Positions 36,529-47,776 of a stretch of 64,000 nucleotides of DNA are shown piece after piece. The notes under the pieces are model-generated. The model was not told the DNA's origin. It saw nothing but the letters and a program-made list of their open reading frames with translations, and did no database searches. This stretch comes from Vermamoeba vermiformis (taxonomy: Eukaryota; Tubulinea; Echinamoebida), in contig JBEWZL010000101.1 of the NCBI GenBank assembly GCA_045837725.1, positions 434,001 to 498,000 of the forward strand. The letters run 5' to 3'. The translations under genes were made by a program, and so were the position numbers. Each line of letters starts with the position of its first letter. Position 1 is the first letter of the stretch.

Positions 36529-36955
36529 ACAAGACTGCCAAGATCAGATCCGGGTGAATCACACAGTCTACGGAAAATCAGCCCAAGATCTGTAAGTTGT
36601 ATATATTGTATTATGATAACTTCTCGGCACCAATTATTACCAAAATCAGTACGATCATTTTTTTTTGAAACAATGAAAGATCCTGTCTTTAGATCTGTTT
36701 TGTTATGATGCTCGTATCTTCAGATCGAGTTGAACGACACCAATTTACAGCTTTTACGCGTTCATGAACAAAATGTTGATTTTGAAGCTTTACCACTGCT
36801 GTCAGTGCTGTCTCTGACACACGTCACAATCGAAACACCCAAACTTTTCTTCTTGTTTTTCTATTATTATTGCTCATTACTAGCATCACTACCACATCAA
36901 GTACTATTTACTTATTCTTAACGACTCTAATCTAACGTTCTTTTTGCCTTACAGG
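36529..36955. other. Gap with possible LRR exon fragment
   Basis: Plus strand about 36725-36840 reads IELNDTNLQLLRVHEQNVDF and LPLLSVLSLTHVTIETPK after an acceptor-like CTTCAG. It resembles an LRR terminal exon but no partner exon is found. The rest is the leader of the first cupredoxin gene, whose last intron ends in TTACAG just before its start. Confidence 0.4.
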
Positions 36956-37712
36956 ATGCGAGCTTTGATTTGCTTGATTGTTGCAGCGACTTTGATCTTC
37001 AACGTCTTGGCACAAATGCCTTGCAACGTGAACGGATGTACCTACGAAGCGGCTACAGTAGGCTCTGCTAGTCCTACGATCACTTTTGATTCAACGGACT
37101 ACGCTTACAGTCCAAAGTGCCTCCGAGTTGCATCTGGAACTACTGTCACTTTTTCGGGATCGTTTAACGGGCATCCTCTCTATAGCGGCGCCTACAGTAA
37201 GAGCATACTTATAATATTAAAATATTAATTTGGAAATTAATAACTAAAATAATTTTGGATGCAGATGAGACAACTAGCACTGTCGAGGCGTTTGACGGAA
37301 CAATTAGGACTACGAACTCTGGAGACAAAGCGTCGTTCGAAATGACGGTTAGTGGAGCTAATCCATATTACTGCAATTATCACAAAGGTTCTGGCATGGT
37401 TGGCGTGATCTACGTCGGAGATTCGTGCGCATCTGCAAGTCCAAGCGCACCTAGTGCTGCTCCTGCGACAGTAGAAAATCCTACCGCGCCTATGAGCAAC
37501 CCTTCAGCACCTGTTTCCAATCCTGTTGCTGCTCCTGCTACACCGAATCCAGCACCTAAAACTCCTGTTACGTCTTCGGGTACGCAGAAAAGATACAAGC
37601 TTAAATTTTAATCATATATTTAGCTGAATATACATATAATACTAATACTTCATGAATATAGGTAGCCATACAAATTGGTGCCCTTTCGTTGTTGACAGTT
37701 TTGGCGCTTTAA
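36956..37712 (+). CDS. Secreted GPI-type cupredoxin, paralog 1
   Basis: Three exons (36956-37196, 37265-37579, 37666-37712). Signal peptide MRALICLIVAATLIFNVLAQ. The cupredoxin domain has CNVNGCTYEAA, SPKCLRVASGTTVTFSGSF, and the copper site made of His (NGHPLYSG) and Cys-His-Met (YYCNYHKGSGMVGVIYVG), the type 1 blue-copper set. A Pro/Ala/Thr/Ser stalk follows (NPTAPMSNPSAPVSNP), then SSA and a short hydrophobic end (IQIGALSLLTVLAL), which fits a GPI-anchor signal. Expected at the cell surface or wall as an electron carrier or copper binder. First member of a five-gene tandem array; exon phases are the same in all five. Confidence 0.88.
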
Positions 37713-38256
37713 GGTTGGTTTAGACTGGATCCGGCTCTAATAAACGGTAATTCGCAAATAGTATGCTTAAAGATCTTAATTAGGAAAGTATAATATAATA
37801 TCTTTTTTTGCTGCTGTCCGATTCTTTTGCTTCGATTTGACAGCACGTCAAAAGCCTACAAAAAAGAAACAGTGGCGTTTTTATTCTGTTAATTGGTTCT
37901 AAGTCATCAAAAGACCACTATAGTACCTTAAGGTAAGATATGGTTATTATAATACTACGAGATGACCAAAAATTAATGACTTTATTTCAATTGATTTTTT
38001 TTTGTCTAAAACTCTTTTTCTAACTCTTTTATTATTAGATTACGTCGATGATTATAATGATTAAGGAGTCTTTAACGAAGTGAGCTCGATCTGACCAGCA
38101 AAATATCGGACCTGCCAAAGTGTCAACAAGAGTATCAAAATTATCTGGCGCGGTTGCAGTGATTTCCATTTTCTGCCAACAAAACACCACGCAAGATAAG
38201 GTAAGTAAGGATATCAATACAGCCCTTGACTAATATCTATTTAAATTGAATCGCAG
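37713..38256. other. Cupredoxin spacer 1, with 5' leader of paralog 2
   Basis: Holds the 3' flank of paralog 1, including CGGTAATT at 37745-37752. The leader of paralog 2 ends AACACCACGCAAG next to an intron that stops directly at the start codon (TCGCAG, then ATG). No other gene. Confidence 0.55.
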
Positions 38257-38997
38257 ATGCGAGCTTTGTTTTGCCTTGTTGCTTTTACTTTCGTGTTGAG
38301 CGCCTTTGCTCAAAGTGCTCCTTGTGATGTTCACGACTGCACATATGCCAGTGCTATTGAAGGAAACACTACGATTATCTTTAGCAGTTACTTCTACGCT
38401 CCTGCCTGCATCCGCGTTGCGCTCGGAACCAACGTTACTTTCTCTGGTGACTTTTCAGGACACCCTCTTGTTAGTGGTTACTATGGTAATTAATATTATT
38501 CTATTATTACGCTATTTTTAATGATTAATTATATTTTTTTTCGATCAGTGAGCCCGACCGCTACTCCCTTCAACGGAAGTATCGAGAATACTAGCTCCGG
38601 TACCACTGCCACGTTCACTATGAATGTTAGTGGAGCCAATCCTTATTATTGCCAGTACCACAAGGACCGCAAAATGTATGGCGTGATCTACGTAGGAGAT
38701 TCGTGCGCGTCTGCCACTCCCACCGCTGCCCCGACTTCAGATGCCCCTACCGCAAATACTCCTATCACCACTGCCCCTACAACACCTTCCGGCTCTCCTG
38801 TTACTCCTACTTCGAGAACGCCTTCTAAAACAAGTGCAGGTAAGATCGATCGGAAAAAATCTTTTTTGTGACACCATTTTTTAAATCGCTAATGTCAGCG
38901 ATATAATTAAATAGATAATCTAATGCTTTTTTACTTGATAATAGGCTTTGCTGTCCAAGTTGGCGTCTTTTCCTTGTTAGGCGTTTTGGCAATTTGA
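38257..38997 (+). CDS. Secreted GPI-type cupredoxin, paralog 2
   Basis: Three exons (38257-38485, 38549-38839, 38945-38997). Signal peptide MRALFCLVAFTFVLSAFAQ. Domain landmarks: CDVHDCTYASA, CIRVALGTNVTFSGDF, copper ligands His in FSGHPLVSG and Cys-His-Met in YYCQYHKDRKMYGVIYVG. Stalk of Pro/Thr/Ser (TPITTAPTTPSGSPVTPT), then a hydrophobic tail VQVGVFSLLGVLAI. Same exon phases as paralog 1. Intact blue-copper site, probable cell-surface redox or copper protein. The start codon follows an intron acceptor in the 5' leader. Confidence 0.88.
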
Positions 38998-39280
38998 AGT
39001 ATTACACGGTAATTTCGCCGTCATTTACGATGGAAATAGCACAATAAATCAATTACCCATTGGTATTTATATAAATTTGGGTGATTATGGTGAAGTAAAG
39101 ATAAGAAATTAAAATCAGCCATTTTTAGCTCGTGACAGGCGTCACGGCAAAAACGATTAAAACTGCAGTAAAAAACTTTTAGTTTTATCTTCTTAATCCA
39201 GCCAAACACCACGCGAGTAAAGGTAATCTGCCCGTATAAAGATCATCAATTTCAATGAATTAATACCTTTTATGATTCAG
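38998..39280. other. Cupredoxin spacer 2
   Basis: CGGTAATT at 39007-39014 follows the stop of paralog 2. The leader of paralog 3 contains CCAAACACCACGCGAGTAAA immediately before a GT donor, matching the leader of paralog 2. Confidence 0.55.
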
Positions 39281-39973
39281 ATGCGAGCTTTGTTTAGCCT
39301 GATTGCTTTGTCTTTGATTTTGAGCGCCTTTGCGCAAACTGTTCCGTGCGACGTCAACAAATGCACGTTCGACTCAGCCACTGAAACGACTACTATTACC
39401 TTCGGCGGTACTTCTTACTCTCCTTCCTGTGTTCGTGTTGCTTCGGGAACTGTTGTCACTTTCTCGGGCCCCTTCGGAACCCATCCTTTGAGAAGCGGAA
39501 TTTACGGTAAGCGAGAGGCATTTTAAGATTCTAGTACTGACATCTATTCAGATGCGGGTACTGGAAATGAAACACCCTTTGCCGGCACAATTGTTGATAC
39601 CAGCTCGGGCGACACAGCTTCATTTAATATGACAATCGATGGCGCGAACCCTTTTTTCTGCAATGTACATAAATCCTTAGGAATGGTCGGCGTGATCTAC
39701 GTAGGCACTTCTTGCGCTACTCCTGTGGCTCCCACTACTCCTACCGCCGCCACTCCTACTACTCCGACCGCTGCCACTCCTACTGCTCCGACTGCTCCCT
39801 CGACCTACCCTGTTGCCGCTCCTGTTAAGAAGAGTTCTGGTAAGATCTGGAAGCTTTTTGACATTGAATCCTAATTTAGAGTCACTTTTTTGAATTTATC
39901 TAATATCGCTTTGCTTGTAGCCGTCGCCGTTCAAGTTGGTGCCCTTTCTTTGTTGGCTGTTTTTGCTTTGTAA
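39281..39973 (+). CDS. Secreted GPI-type cupredoxin, paralog 3
   Basis: Three exons (39281-39506, 39552-39839, 39921-39973). Signal peptide MRALFSLIALSLILSAFAQ. CDVNKCTFDSA, CVRVASGTVVTFSGPF, copper ligands His in GTHPLRSG and Cys-His-Met in FFCNVHKSLGMVGVIYVG. Stalk with a short internal repeat (PTAATPTTPTAATPTAPT). Hydrophobic tail VAVQVGALSLLAVFAL fits a GPI signal. I take the ATG directly after the leader intron; another ATG nine bases upstream lies within the intron end. Intact copper site. Confidence 0.88.
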
Positions 39974-40655
39974 AAGCGCGGAATTGATCCGATCCGATTT
40001 TTCGAATATAAACGGTAATTATACTGATACGACCCCTTCGATAGTGAAACATTAATTCCTACTTATTTTGTTCGACATGCCTGTTCTAAATATTTTGCGA
40101 CACTTTTTATTAACCTTCTAGAACTTGTTGACTTTTTTGCCTTAAAAAGGAAACAACAATTTAAAATGTGATATGTTTAAGCTCGTAGCGCACGTAATAA
40201 CAAAGACGAACAATCGCCTCGATCGTAATCTGTTCACGTTTTCAAGCTTTATCTTTTGATACGTTCCAATCTAATAATAGTATTAAGCTTGTCAGGCAAG
40301 CTCGATTTGCCTGATCACCATCGATTTGATCCATGGCACTTATCCTACGCCCAAACTAAGCACCAAATTCGGCTCGAAATTACTTCCGGAAATAACTTGC
40401 GTCGGTTTTTTTTTCAGATCAAAATTTACGTGCTTAAACGTCGCAATCGCGTACCATTAGCATCGACAATATTGATCATACATAGGCGATCAGGTAATTA
40501 AACCATGTTAAGTGGAACTTAACCGACCACAAAAATTTTTTGATCTGGTCGGTACAATTGTTTTTTGTTTTTTTGAACGAACAACACAAAGGTAGGCATT
40601 AATTAATCGACTTCCGTTTATATGCTGCCGTGCAGCTAATACTATTAACTATCAG
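39974..40655. other. Cupredoxin spacer 3
   Basis: About 680 bases, the longest gap in the array. CGGTAATT at 40013-40020 follows paralog 3. The leader of paralog 4 shows AACAACACAAAGGTAGG as probable 5' intron donor. No gene or decayed sixth copy is recognisable. Confidence 0.5.
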
Positions 40656-41520
40656 ATGAGAGCCTTGATTTGCTTGGTTGCCTTCGCTTTGATCTGCGGT
40701 GCTTTTGCCCAAACTAACACTACTTTCTGCTTCACCAACGGTTGCACTTACGCTTCCGCTGTCGACGCTACTACGATCTCCGCTGCTAACTTGAAGTACA
40801 CTCCTCCTTGCATCAAGGTTGCTAAAGATGCGGTTGTTACTTTCGATACCGACTTCAGCTTCCATCCTTTAGTCCCTGGCTATGTCGGTAAGCAAAATAA
40901 TCTAGTCATTTTTCGATATTTTTAGTATTTTGCAACGATAATTTTCTCCCTAAACCAATCTGATCAAATCTGTTCGTAGTTGACGGAACTCCTATGGATC
41001 TCACCGAAAGCACCGACATCACCTCCACCGATTCCGGCACTACTGCTAGCTTCACTATGGCTAGCAACTGGGCCGCCAATCCCTTCTACTGCAGCAACCA
41101 CTATGGTTCAGGCATGTACGGCGTCGTGTACGTAGGCACTGCTTGCGAGGCTGTTGCTGCTCCTCAAGGCTCTACTCCTACCGCTTCTCCTCAAGCTGCT
41201 GCTCCTCAAGCCTCTGCTCCCGTTTCGGCTCCCTCCGCTGCCCCAGTGAGAGCTCCCGCCAGAAGTTCTGGTACGTACTTACAAATCCACAAACAAAATT
41301 GTTGTTCAATAATTCTATTTATGAATACTTTATTAATATAATACCATTTACGTATAATTTTGTAATTATGGCCATAATATAACCTTTGTAAAGCGAGGCG
41401 CTCCGCTCTTACTCGTGTGGCCGATATTACGCATGACCTCATTGATTAATATTTCATACCTTAGCTGCCACCGTCTCCGTTGGTGCTGCTGCCTTGATCG
41501 CTGGTTTGGCCATGTTCTAA
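40656..41520 (+). CDS. Secreted GPI-type cupredoxin, paralog 4
   Basis: Three exons (40656-40887, 40980-41270, 41465-41520). Signal peptide MRALICLVAFALICGAFAQ. Landmarks FCFTNGCTYASA, CIKVAKDAVVTFDTDF, copper ligands His in FSFHPLVPG and Cys-His-Met in FYCSNHYGSGMYGVVYVG. Pro/Ala/Ser stalk (PQAAAPQASAPVSAPS), tail ATVSVGAAALIAGLAMF. Codons end in C or T far more than in paralogs 1-3 (runs of GCT, ACC, ACT, TCC), which suggests high expression. Intact copper site. Confidence 0.88.
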
Positions 41521-42093
41521 GAGTCAAGGATCTTGCAAATCCGGTAATTTCGAAAGCTGATTCTTAATTTTTTCGGACGAATAAATTAGAATAATTCGAA
41601 ATTACTGACGTGTTGCTTGCAAATTCAATTTATATAATTGAGCTTTTAACGTAAGTAGTTTTCGGTTACGGTGATTCAAACGGATCGGGACCGATACACA
41701 GCAAACTCTGTCAAGATCCGTAATCTTTATTTTAAGTTATTATTAGTTATTATATGACAACATTTCTAATTAAGATCAAATCAAGAATGCAATTCCATCG
41801 CAAATTTAGTGTCAAAGAAAACGAACCGGTTCCAGCTGTTGGATCTGAAATTATCCTAGCAGCCACAGTTTGATATAATTAATATGATGTGCTTCATATG
41901 GTATCGTTTATAATAGTTGTGGTAGAATTAACTTGAAAAGATTCGACAGAATAGAAAATAACGAAAGATTTTGTTGTGAGTTAGTTTCGAAACCTTGAAA
42001 CCAAATACCACACGAGAGAAGGTAGTAAAGTGTCATAATAGTAATATGATAGTGCCAATTACTAATTATTACGTATCTTAACTCCTCCAGAAA
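41521..42093. other. Cupredoxin spacer 4
   Basis: CGGTAATT at 41542-41549 follows paralog 4. The leader of paralog 5 contains CCAAATACCACACGAGAG next to a GT donor, the same leader motif seen in paralogs 2 and 3. No other gene. Confidence 0.5.
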
Positions 42094-42965
42094 ATGAAAT
42101 CTTTGTTTGCTTTAGTTGTCTGTCTTGGTCTGATCGGATCCTCTGCTTTTGCCGCTATTTGCGATTATAATGGGTGCACTTATGCCACTGCCGATACTGG
42201 CATCACTGAAATCACCTTTAACAGCTCTGGTTATTTTCCTTCTTGCATCCGGGTGGATGCAGGCAGCACCGTTACTTTTACTGGACCTTTTGACACTTAT
42301 CCTATTACTAGCGGCTATTTAAGTATGTATTAAATTATTATGAATCAGAATTATAGAATTAATTTGAATTTCCCTTTCAGATGGCGCTACTGAAGTTGCA
42401 GCAACCAATGATATCTCTAACGTGACTACTGGTGCTACTGCAAACTTTACTATGACTACCGATGGTGTCTCCGCTTTCTTTAGCCCCGGCAGTAATGGCG
42501 CATTAAAGGGTGCTATTTATGTCGGAACAAGCTGCGATCCAGCTCCACCCGTAAGTGCACCACCTGTCACTGCCCCTGTTAGTGCCCCTGTTGCTGCTCC
42601 TACTACTCCTGTAGCCGCTCCTACCACGCCTGTTGCTGCCCCTACTGCTGCTCCTGTTGCTGCGCCAGTCAGTGCTCCTACTGCAGCCCCGACCAGCAGT
42701 CCCGTTGCAGCTCCTGTCGCCGCACCCGTAGACAATACTCCGACCAGCGCACCTCTCACTGACACTCCTGTCGATTCCCCTGTTGCTTCGCCTCACAGTA
42801 CCCCCGTCACCTCCGCTCCGCGCCCTCAGCGTGTCAGAGTTTCTAGCGGTAAATTTCTCGATCTAGATCTACAAAACTCTTTTTTGCTAATTTTCTTGCA
42901 ATTTAGCCGCTCAAGCATTCGGTGGTCTTGCTGTCCTCGCCGCAGTTGGTGTTGCCATGTTGTAA
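42094..42965 (+). CDS. Cupredoxin paralog 5, copper ligands lost
   Basis: Three exons (42094-42322, 42381-42848, 42907-42965) in the same phases as the other four. Signal peptide MKSLFALVVCLGLIGSSAFA. The fold is kept (CDYNGCTYATA, CIRVDAGSTVTFTGPF, GAIYVGTSC), but every copper ligand is gone: FDTYPITSG has Tyr for His, and FFSPGSNGALKG lacks Cys, His and Met. The stalk is the longest in the array, with repeats of the type APTTPVAAPTTPVAAP. Tail FGGLAVLAAVGVAML fits a GPI signal. The frame is open and codons are strongly biased, so it looks expressed and selected as a non-copper surface protein rather than decaying. Confidence 0.87.
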
Positions 42966-43068
42966 ACTATTCTTTACCTTTTTTGTGATTTTTGAAACCG
43001 AAAGTATAAAACCGATATTTAACAAAATTACCTTGAAATTACACATCATTTTATGATAATGACTAATA

Positions 43069-44485
43069 TTACATGTACATTTCAGACTGTAATTGAACAG
43101 ATTTTTCACTTCGCAAGCCCGTGTAGTTCATGTTCGGATTCAAAATGCAGTTCTTGTAGTTGTCGAACGATGCGCCAGGGAAGTTAATCGACTCCGACGA
43201 CTTCAAATGCGTGCCGACAAATTCACCGACCGTCACAGGTGTCCTAATAACAAAATTAACATTTACAGGATTTCAACTATCGGTCTTAATGTCACGTACG
43301 AGTACTCTTCAGAAAGAATAGCGGAGACGTAAGGACTGCCGAGATTAGCTGTATCAATCACCGCATTATTTCTTGCACGCAACTTGAACACAATTGAATG
43401 ACGATCAGTTGTGCCAACGACACGATGATTGTTCGCGGGATAATAGCCACCTAAAGCACGTGGTCAGTGTTGCCCTGAGTGAATCATCATAGTATTTATT
43501 ACTACGTACCAGTAATGCGGTCTAGTGTTTCACAAACGATCATAACAACGTCTGTAGGTTGAGCCACTTGTTCGACATCAAGCTGTCAAAAGTGTCAAAA
43601 ATGTCACCGTCAGCTTACAATACTTACCCATAGATTCGAGTCATAATCAACAACTTGTAGACCTGCAACGACAGAGCGAGGAATGAACGAAATTAAGCCC
43701 ATGTCCTAATTTGGCAATTGTTAGTAAGCCGTTCAATGAACCAGATCCGGCCACTTACTTTATGCGTGTAACAGGTCTCGGTAAGGTCGTTATGTTGGAA
43801 GTAATGATATAGTCCCATGATGCTGTGGCTGAATTCATTAGGCGGCAAAACTAGCGGATCCATCATATTTAAAAACTTCTCAGGTTGCATTCCAATGCCA
43901 GTGGCCATGTAGCTCATAATCTCTCGTGATAGTTCTTCTTGGAAATTCCAAATATCAGTTATTATCTCTTGGAATTTAGGCAGTCCTGGTGGCCACGGGA
44001 ATTTTTCTTCTTCGGCAACTCGTCGCATCTGATCAAACCATTAATTCGAAATTATTTGGTGGATCCGACTTACTTGAAAGAATTCTTTGACATTATGTAT
44101 GTTATTGTAGCCGACATCTCGTCCAGGATAAATATGAATCGAGTTCTTAATGCTTTCTTCTAACGCGCAAAATTCGTTGAATATTTCTCTTGCCGCGATG
44201 AACTTTTGAAACAGTTCTTGAGGCAACGTTATCACCGCATAACTTCTTCGATGAACTTCATCGCATAATTTCTTGATTTCCTATATAAACAATCTTTAGA
44301 ACGAGATCGCCTTAAATTTTCCTAAAAAGGAAATGCCGTACCTTTTCTTTAGTCTCTTCACTACGGAGCTTTTTCAAGTCAATACGACTGATTAAAGATG
44401 GTATTAAGGCGCTTTCAGGCTCGCTGTCGATCACTAACAGATCCGAGTCCAAGTACGTTACTGTTGTTGGAACTTCTCGATCCAT
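43069..44485 (-). CDS. 2-oxoglutarate/Fe(II)-dependent dioxygenase (IPNS-like)
   Basis: About eight exons on the minus strand, start MDREVPTTVTYLDSDLLVID. The N-terminal region resembles the DIOX_N module of isopenicillin-N-synthase-type enzymes. The catalytic core reads TETCYTHK|DMGLISFIPRSV (the bar marks an intron), giving the iron-binding His-x-Asp. GLQVVDYDSNLW follows, then ITGGYYPANNHRVVGTTDRH with the distal His and SIVFKL. The 2-oxoglutarate-binding Arg is in TDRHS. These enzymes oxidise small molecules; the substrate here is unknown. Length about 360 residues is normal. Only about 29 bases separate its start from the stop of the WD40 gene behind it on the same strand. Confidence 0.83.
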
Positions 44486-44514
44486 CTTGCAGATCCAAGT
44501 CTACAAGAGACTGA

Positions 44515-46034
44515 TTAATTTTTGAAACATCGAGCATGAGCTTGATTAATATGCTTTCTTACTCTTGAGGCACTATAGCCTGCATAATACGTCGGATCTA
44601 CTGGCGAATATTTAATGTCGAAACAGTTCGGCATAAATTGCTAAGAATATCATCGTTAGGGACCTAAATTAAAAAAATATCAATTCTTTACCTGCGACAG
44701 TATTTTTCCGCTCTCCCATCGAATAGCGATGTTATTTTTGTCCACAGAAATGAATTGATTCTCATTGGTTCCCCAACTGAATGAATTAACGCCCTTCAAA
44801 TGCCCACTCAAGCTCTATTTCCATATTTAGCAATAGAATTATAACCTGAAATTTCAATTAAAGTACCTCGTAAGCGCCACTGAGTTTTCTCGTGTCGAAA
44901 AATTCAATTACGGGCGATTCAGTGTAGCATACAGCAAAGCAATTCTCCTAATATAGTAATTAATATTAGTACTTCTTCGATCTATATTTAATATAATTCA
45001 TAATAGACGTACTTTGAACGGATTCCATCTCATTTGCGAGATAAACTTTGAGTCAAAGGACAAGACGTTCGAGATCGATTCGTCGTTTCCAAATAAGGAA
45101 ATCGTCTTGCCGGCTGCGATAAGAGTGCCTTGATTAGACCAAGACAAGGAATAATTCCGTTCTCGTGAAATGTAAGTGCTGTAAACATCGGGCAAGACAA
45201 AACTGCTCCATTGGTCCGCGCCTCTTTTCCACTTCATGAGCTATATAATATACGGTTAGTATCGTAGTAATAATGGCAATTTTAATCATGAAAAATTAAA
45301 AGTATGAAACTAATTGCAGCTTCGTACTGGGTCGATCCGGATTCGTTCAAGAAAACAATTCGCCTGACGCGCTGCTACGATACGCACCTTTTGCTTATTT
45401 AAGGCATAAATCAGATCATCATCACCAAATTCAAAATCAAGTAACGGCTCTTCTTCGAGTCTTATCGAGATCAGATCATCAGACGTAGCTTCAACGTTGT
45501 TGATAGCGTGATTAGGATTGACCAATGCTATGTATCCATTAGAGCAGCTGAATCCAAAAAGACCATGCGGATGAACTTCGGGATCGTTGGTCTTGCGCCA
45601 CTTTAAGGCAAGTGGCGGTGCAGGGCATCCAGTTGTCGCTGAAAATAATGTAGGATAAGTATTTAGGTTAATTTAAGTTCGTTAACTCTAATTCTGGAGT
45701 TGGCGAAATTAAATCATGAAAAAAGTACTTTTAAAATAAATTAATTTTAATACTCAATCACGTTATTTCAAGTAATTATATGTAGTATTAATCGCATAAA
45801 TAATTGCAATTTTAAATTAGGCCTTCGAAGTTGAATAAAATTACCTATGACATCAGATCTGACAGGAAAACCAGTATCAGCGCTTGTTGGAAAATTGAAT
45901 AGCTTTATGTTATATTTCTGCGTTCTATTTGCATTGAAATCAATCGACAGCAAGTGCAGATCAAGCGGGGACCATTCACAGAACGAGCCCGCTAGTTGGT
46001 ACACAGGCTTGATGAATGGCTTATCGTGACCCAT
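44515..46034 (-). CDS. WD40 repeat protein
   Basis: About six exons on the minus strand, start MGHDKPFIKPVYQLAGSFCE. WD40-type blades include SFCEWSPLDLHLLSIDFN, LSWSNQGTLIAAGKTISLFG, ISQMRWNPFK followed by CFAVCYTESPVIEFFDTRKL, and LSGHLKGVNSFSWGTNENQF ending AIRW. The GH-to-W spacing is typical. It ends RVRKHINQAHARCFKN. About 380 residues, so one seven-blade propeller. It is probably a scaffold; I recognise no specific complex. An acidic loop (RLEEEPLLDFEFGDDD) is inserted in the middle. It shares strand and a very short gap with the downstream dioxygenase. Confidence 0.68.
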
Positions 46035-46220
46035 ATTATATGCAGGATCTGTTGCGTATTGTATTGTAATAGAATTAGGACTGTGAGCAGAGAATTTTGT
46101 AGGTTAGCCTTTTGTGAACGAAAATCGAGAATCGCAATGGCAGTCTGAAATCGAAGAACATCTGATAGCAGGCGACCGGCTTTCCTATTCACCAATTCCG
46201 TATCAAGTGCAACCGTACAT

Positions 46221-47513
46221 TTATTTGATCCACTCTTTTTTGGTGAGTACGCTGAGGCTCGGATGTGCCTCTTCAAATTCATCAATGGCATCCTTGATTA
46301 TCATTTGGCAATGTCCTATACGTAGTTCTTTAAGCATTGGCAATTGTCCGACGAAGTGCAAGGTCTCATCAGTTAGTCGATCACATCCGCTTAAGTTCAG
46401 GAACTGAAGCCGTGTGCAGTTCGCGCATAGCACCGATACGAATTCGTTCGTGATGGAAACACACTTCGACAAGCTAAGCCACTGTAGGGACGTTGCATGG
46501 GCCACAAATGTTTTGAAATCTTCGAGGCGGTTGATCCTGTAACATCCGCTTAAATCCAGCTTGGTGAGTAGTGAGCATCCCATAAATAGCTTCCCTAGCG
46601 TCTAAATAGTGTGTTAGTCGTGATTTTTATCAAACTTTAGCAATTTGAAGCATTGAAGCGATGAACAAGCTAATCAGAATCCGTTACAAAAACAAATCTG
46701 ACAGCTCAGTTTTTCGCTGATTGAGCTTCAAATAGACTGCTTACCTTGCCAGTAATACCTCTGCTACACTCTTCCACTAATAGAGTCCTTAGATTCGTGC
46801 AATAATGCGCCAACTCTACGAGCACGTTGTCGGCTCTGTCCGACGCCAAAGATGAGCCCAGATCAAGCTCTTGCAGGCGCGTGCACGAGCTGATTATATT
46901 CGAAATATCTCTGTCGCTGATACTTCCTACTGAGTTCAGCTGTAACGAGGTCAAGTGACTGAATCTCGTAAGTGGTGCGAAGAAGCGAACGGATACACGC
47001 TGCAAGAGAATGATTAGCTTCAGCAATGATATGGGAACTACGAATAGATGCACAGTGTACGTGTGATTAGGTTTTGAGGGTACTTACGTTTAAATTGAGG
47101 CTCTCAAGCGTAGCACAGGAAGCAGATTCAGCCAAGGCGCGCAATCCATGATTGACTACTGGAACGTTGAGCGAGTACTTAGGCACCGAAAAATCAACCC
47201 TTCGTAGTCTCGTACAACTCTTCGACGTTGCTATAGCCATGAGAATATTATCACTAGGGGTGTATCCAGCACGAAGCGAGATGTTTTCAATCCGGCCGAA
47301 TCTGCTTAGTGCCCAAAGAGCATTTGGGTACGAATCGATCGCCAATGACCTACATTTTCCATAGAAAGTATTGATAATGTACTTCCAATGCTTGTTGATC
47401 TCAAATAACAAACGCAGCGTATCTGTCGGTAGATACTCGCAGATGTACAGCTTCAGTTCACTTGGCAATGCGTCGATATTATATTGAGAGCTGTTTTTAT
47501 TCGACTCATCCAT
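46221..47513 (-). CDS. FBXL-type F-box/LRR protein
   Basis: Three exons on the minus strand (47088-47513, 46745-46999, 46221-46601), about 353 residues. F-box: IDALPSELKLYICEYLPTDT, then LRLLFEINKHWKYII. The repeats are the Cys-containing FBXL type: CTRLQELDLGSS, LLTKLDLSGCYRINRLEDF, LQWLSLSKCVSITNEFVSVL and CTRLQFLNLSGCDRLTDETL, close to yeast Grr1 and animal FBXL20. Predicted SCF substrate receptor. I start at the ATG at 47513. It is divergent from the gene at 47777. Confidence 0.88.
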
Positions 47514-47776
47514 GTTGCAAATTATTTCCACGAAGCAGAACTTTGATCTTGAATCTTTGTTGAATTTGGTGTCAAATGCGCTTCTGAAACTACTCTGGCA
47601 TTAATTCGCGGTTTTCTAAATATAATGCACGAGTGTTAATATTATTTTGGTATTTTTGGTCTGTTGTCTTCATGCTCGAGCGAGAAATAAAATATCACCC
47701 CGCAACGGTCAGTGATAGTTTGTTGTTTTTGAGGCAAAGCAGAGCCACTTGTAAATCTTATTCAGTATATATAATC

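Noticed and set aside
42503-42796. Minus-strand open frames across the cupredoxin stalk
   Set aside because: Product of the Pro/Ala/Thr repeat read backwards; low complexity with no start or splice sites.
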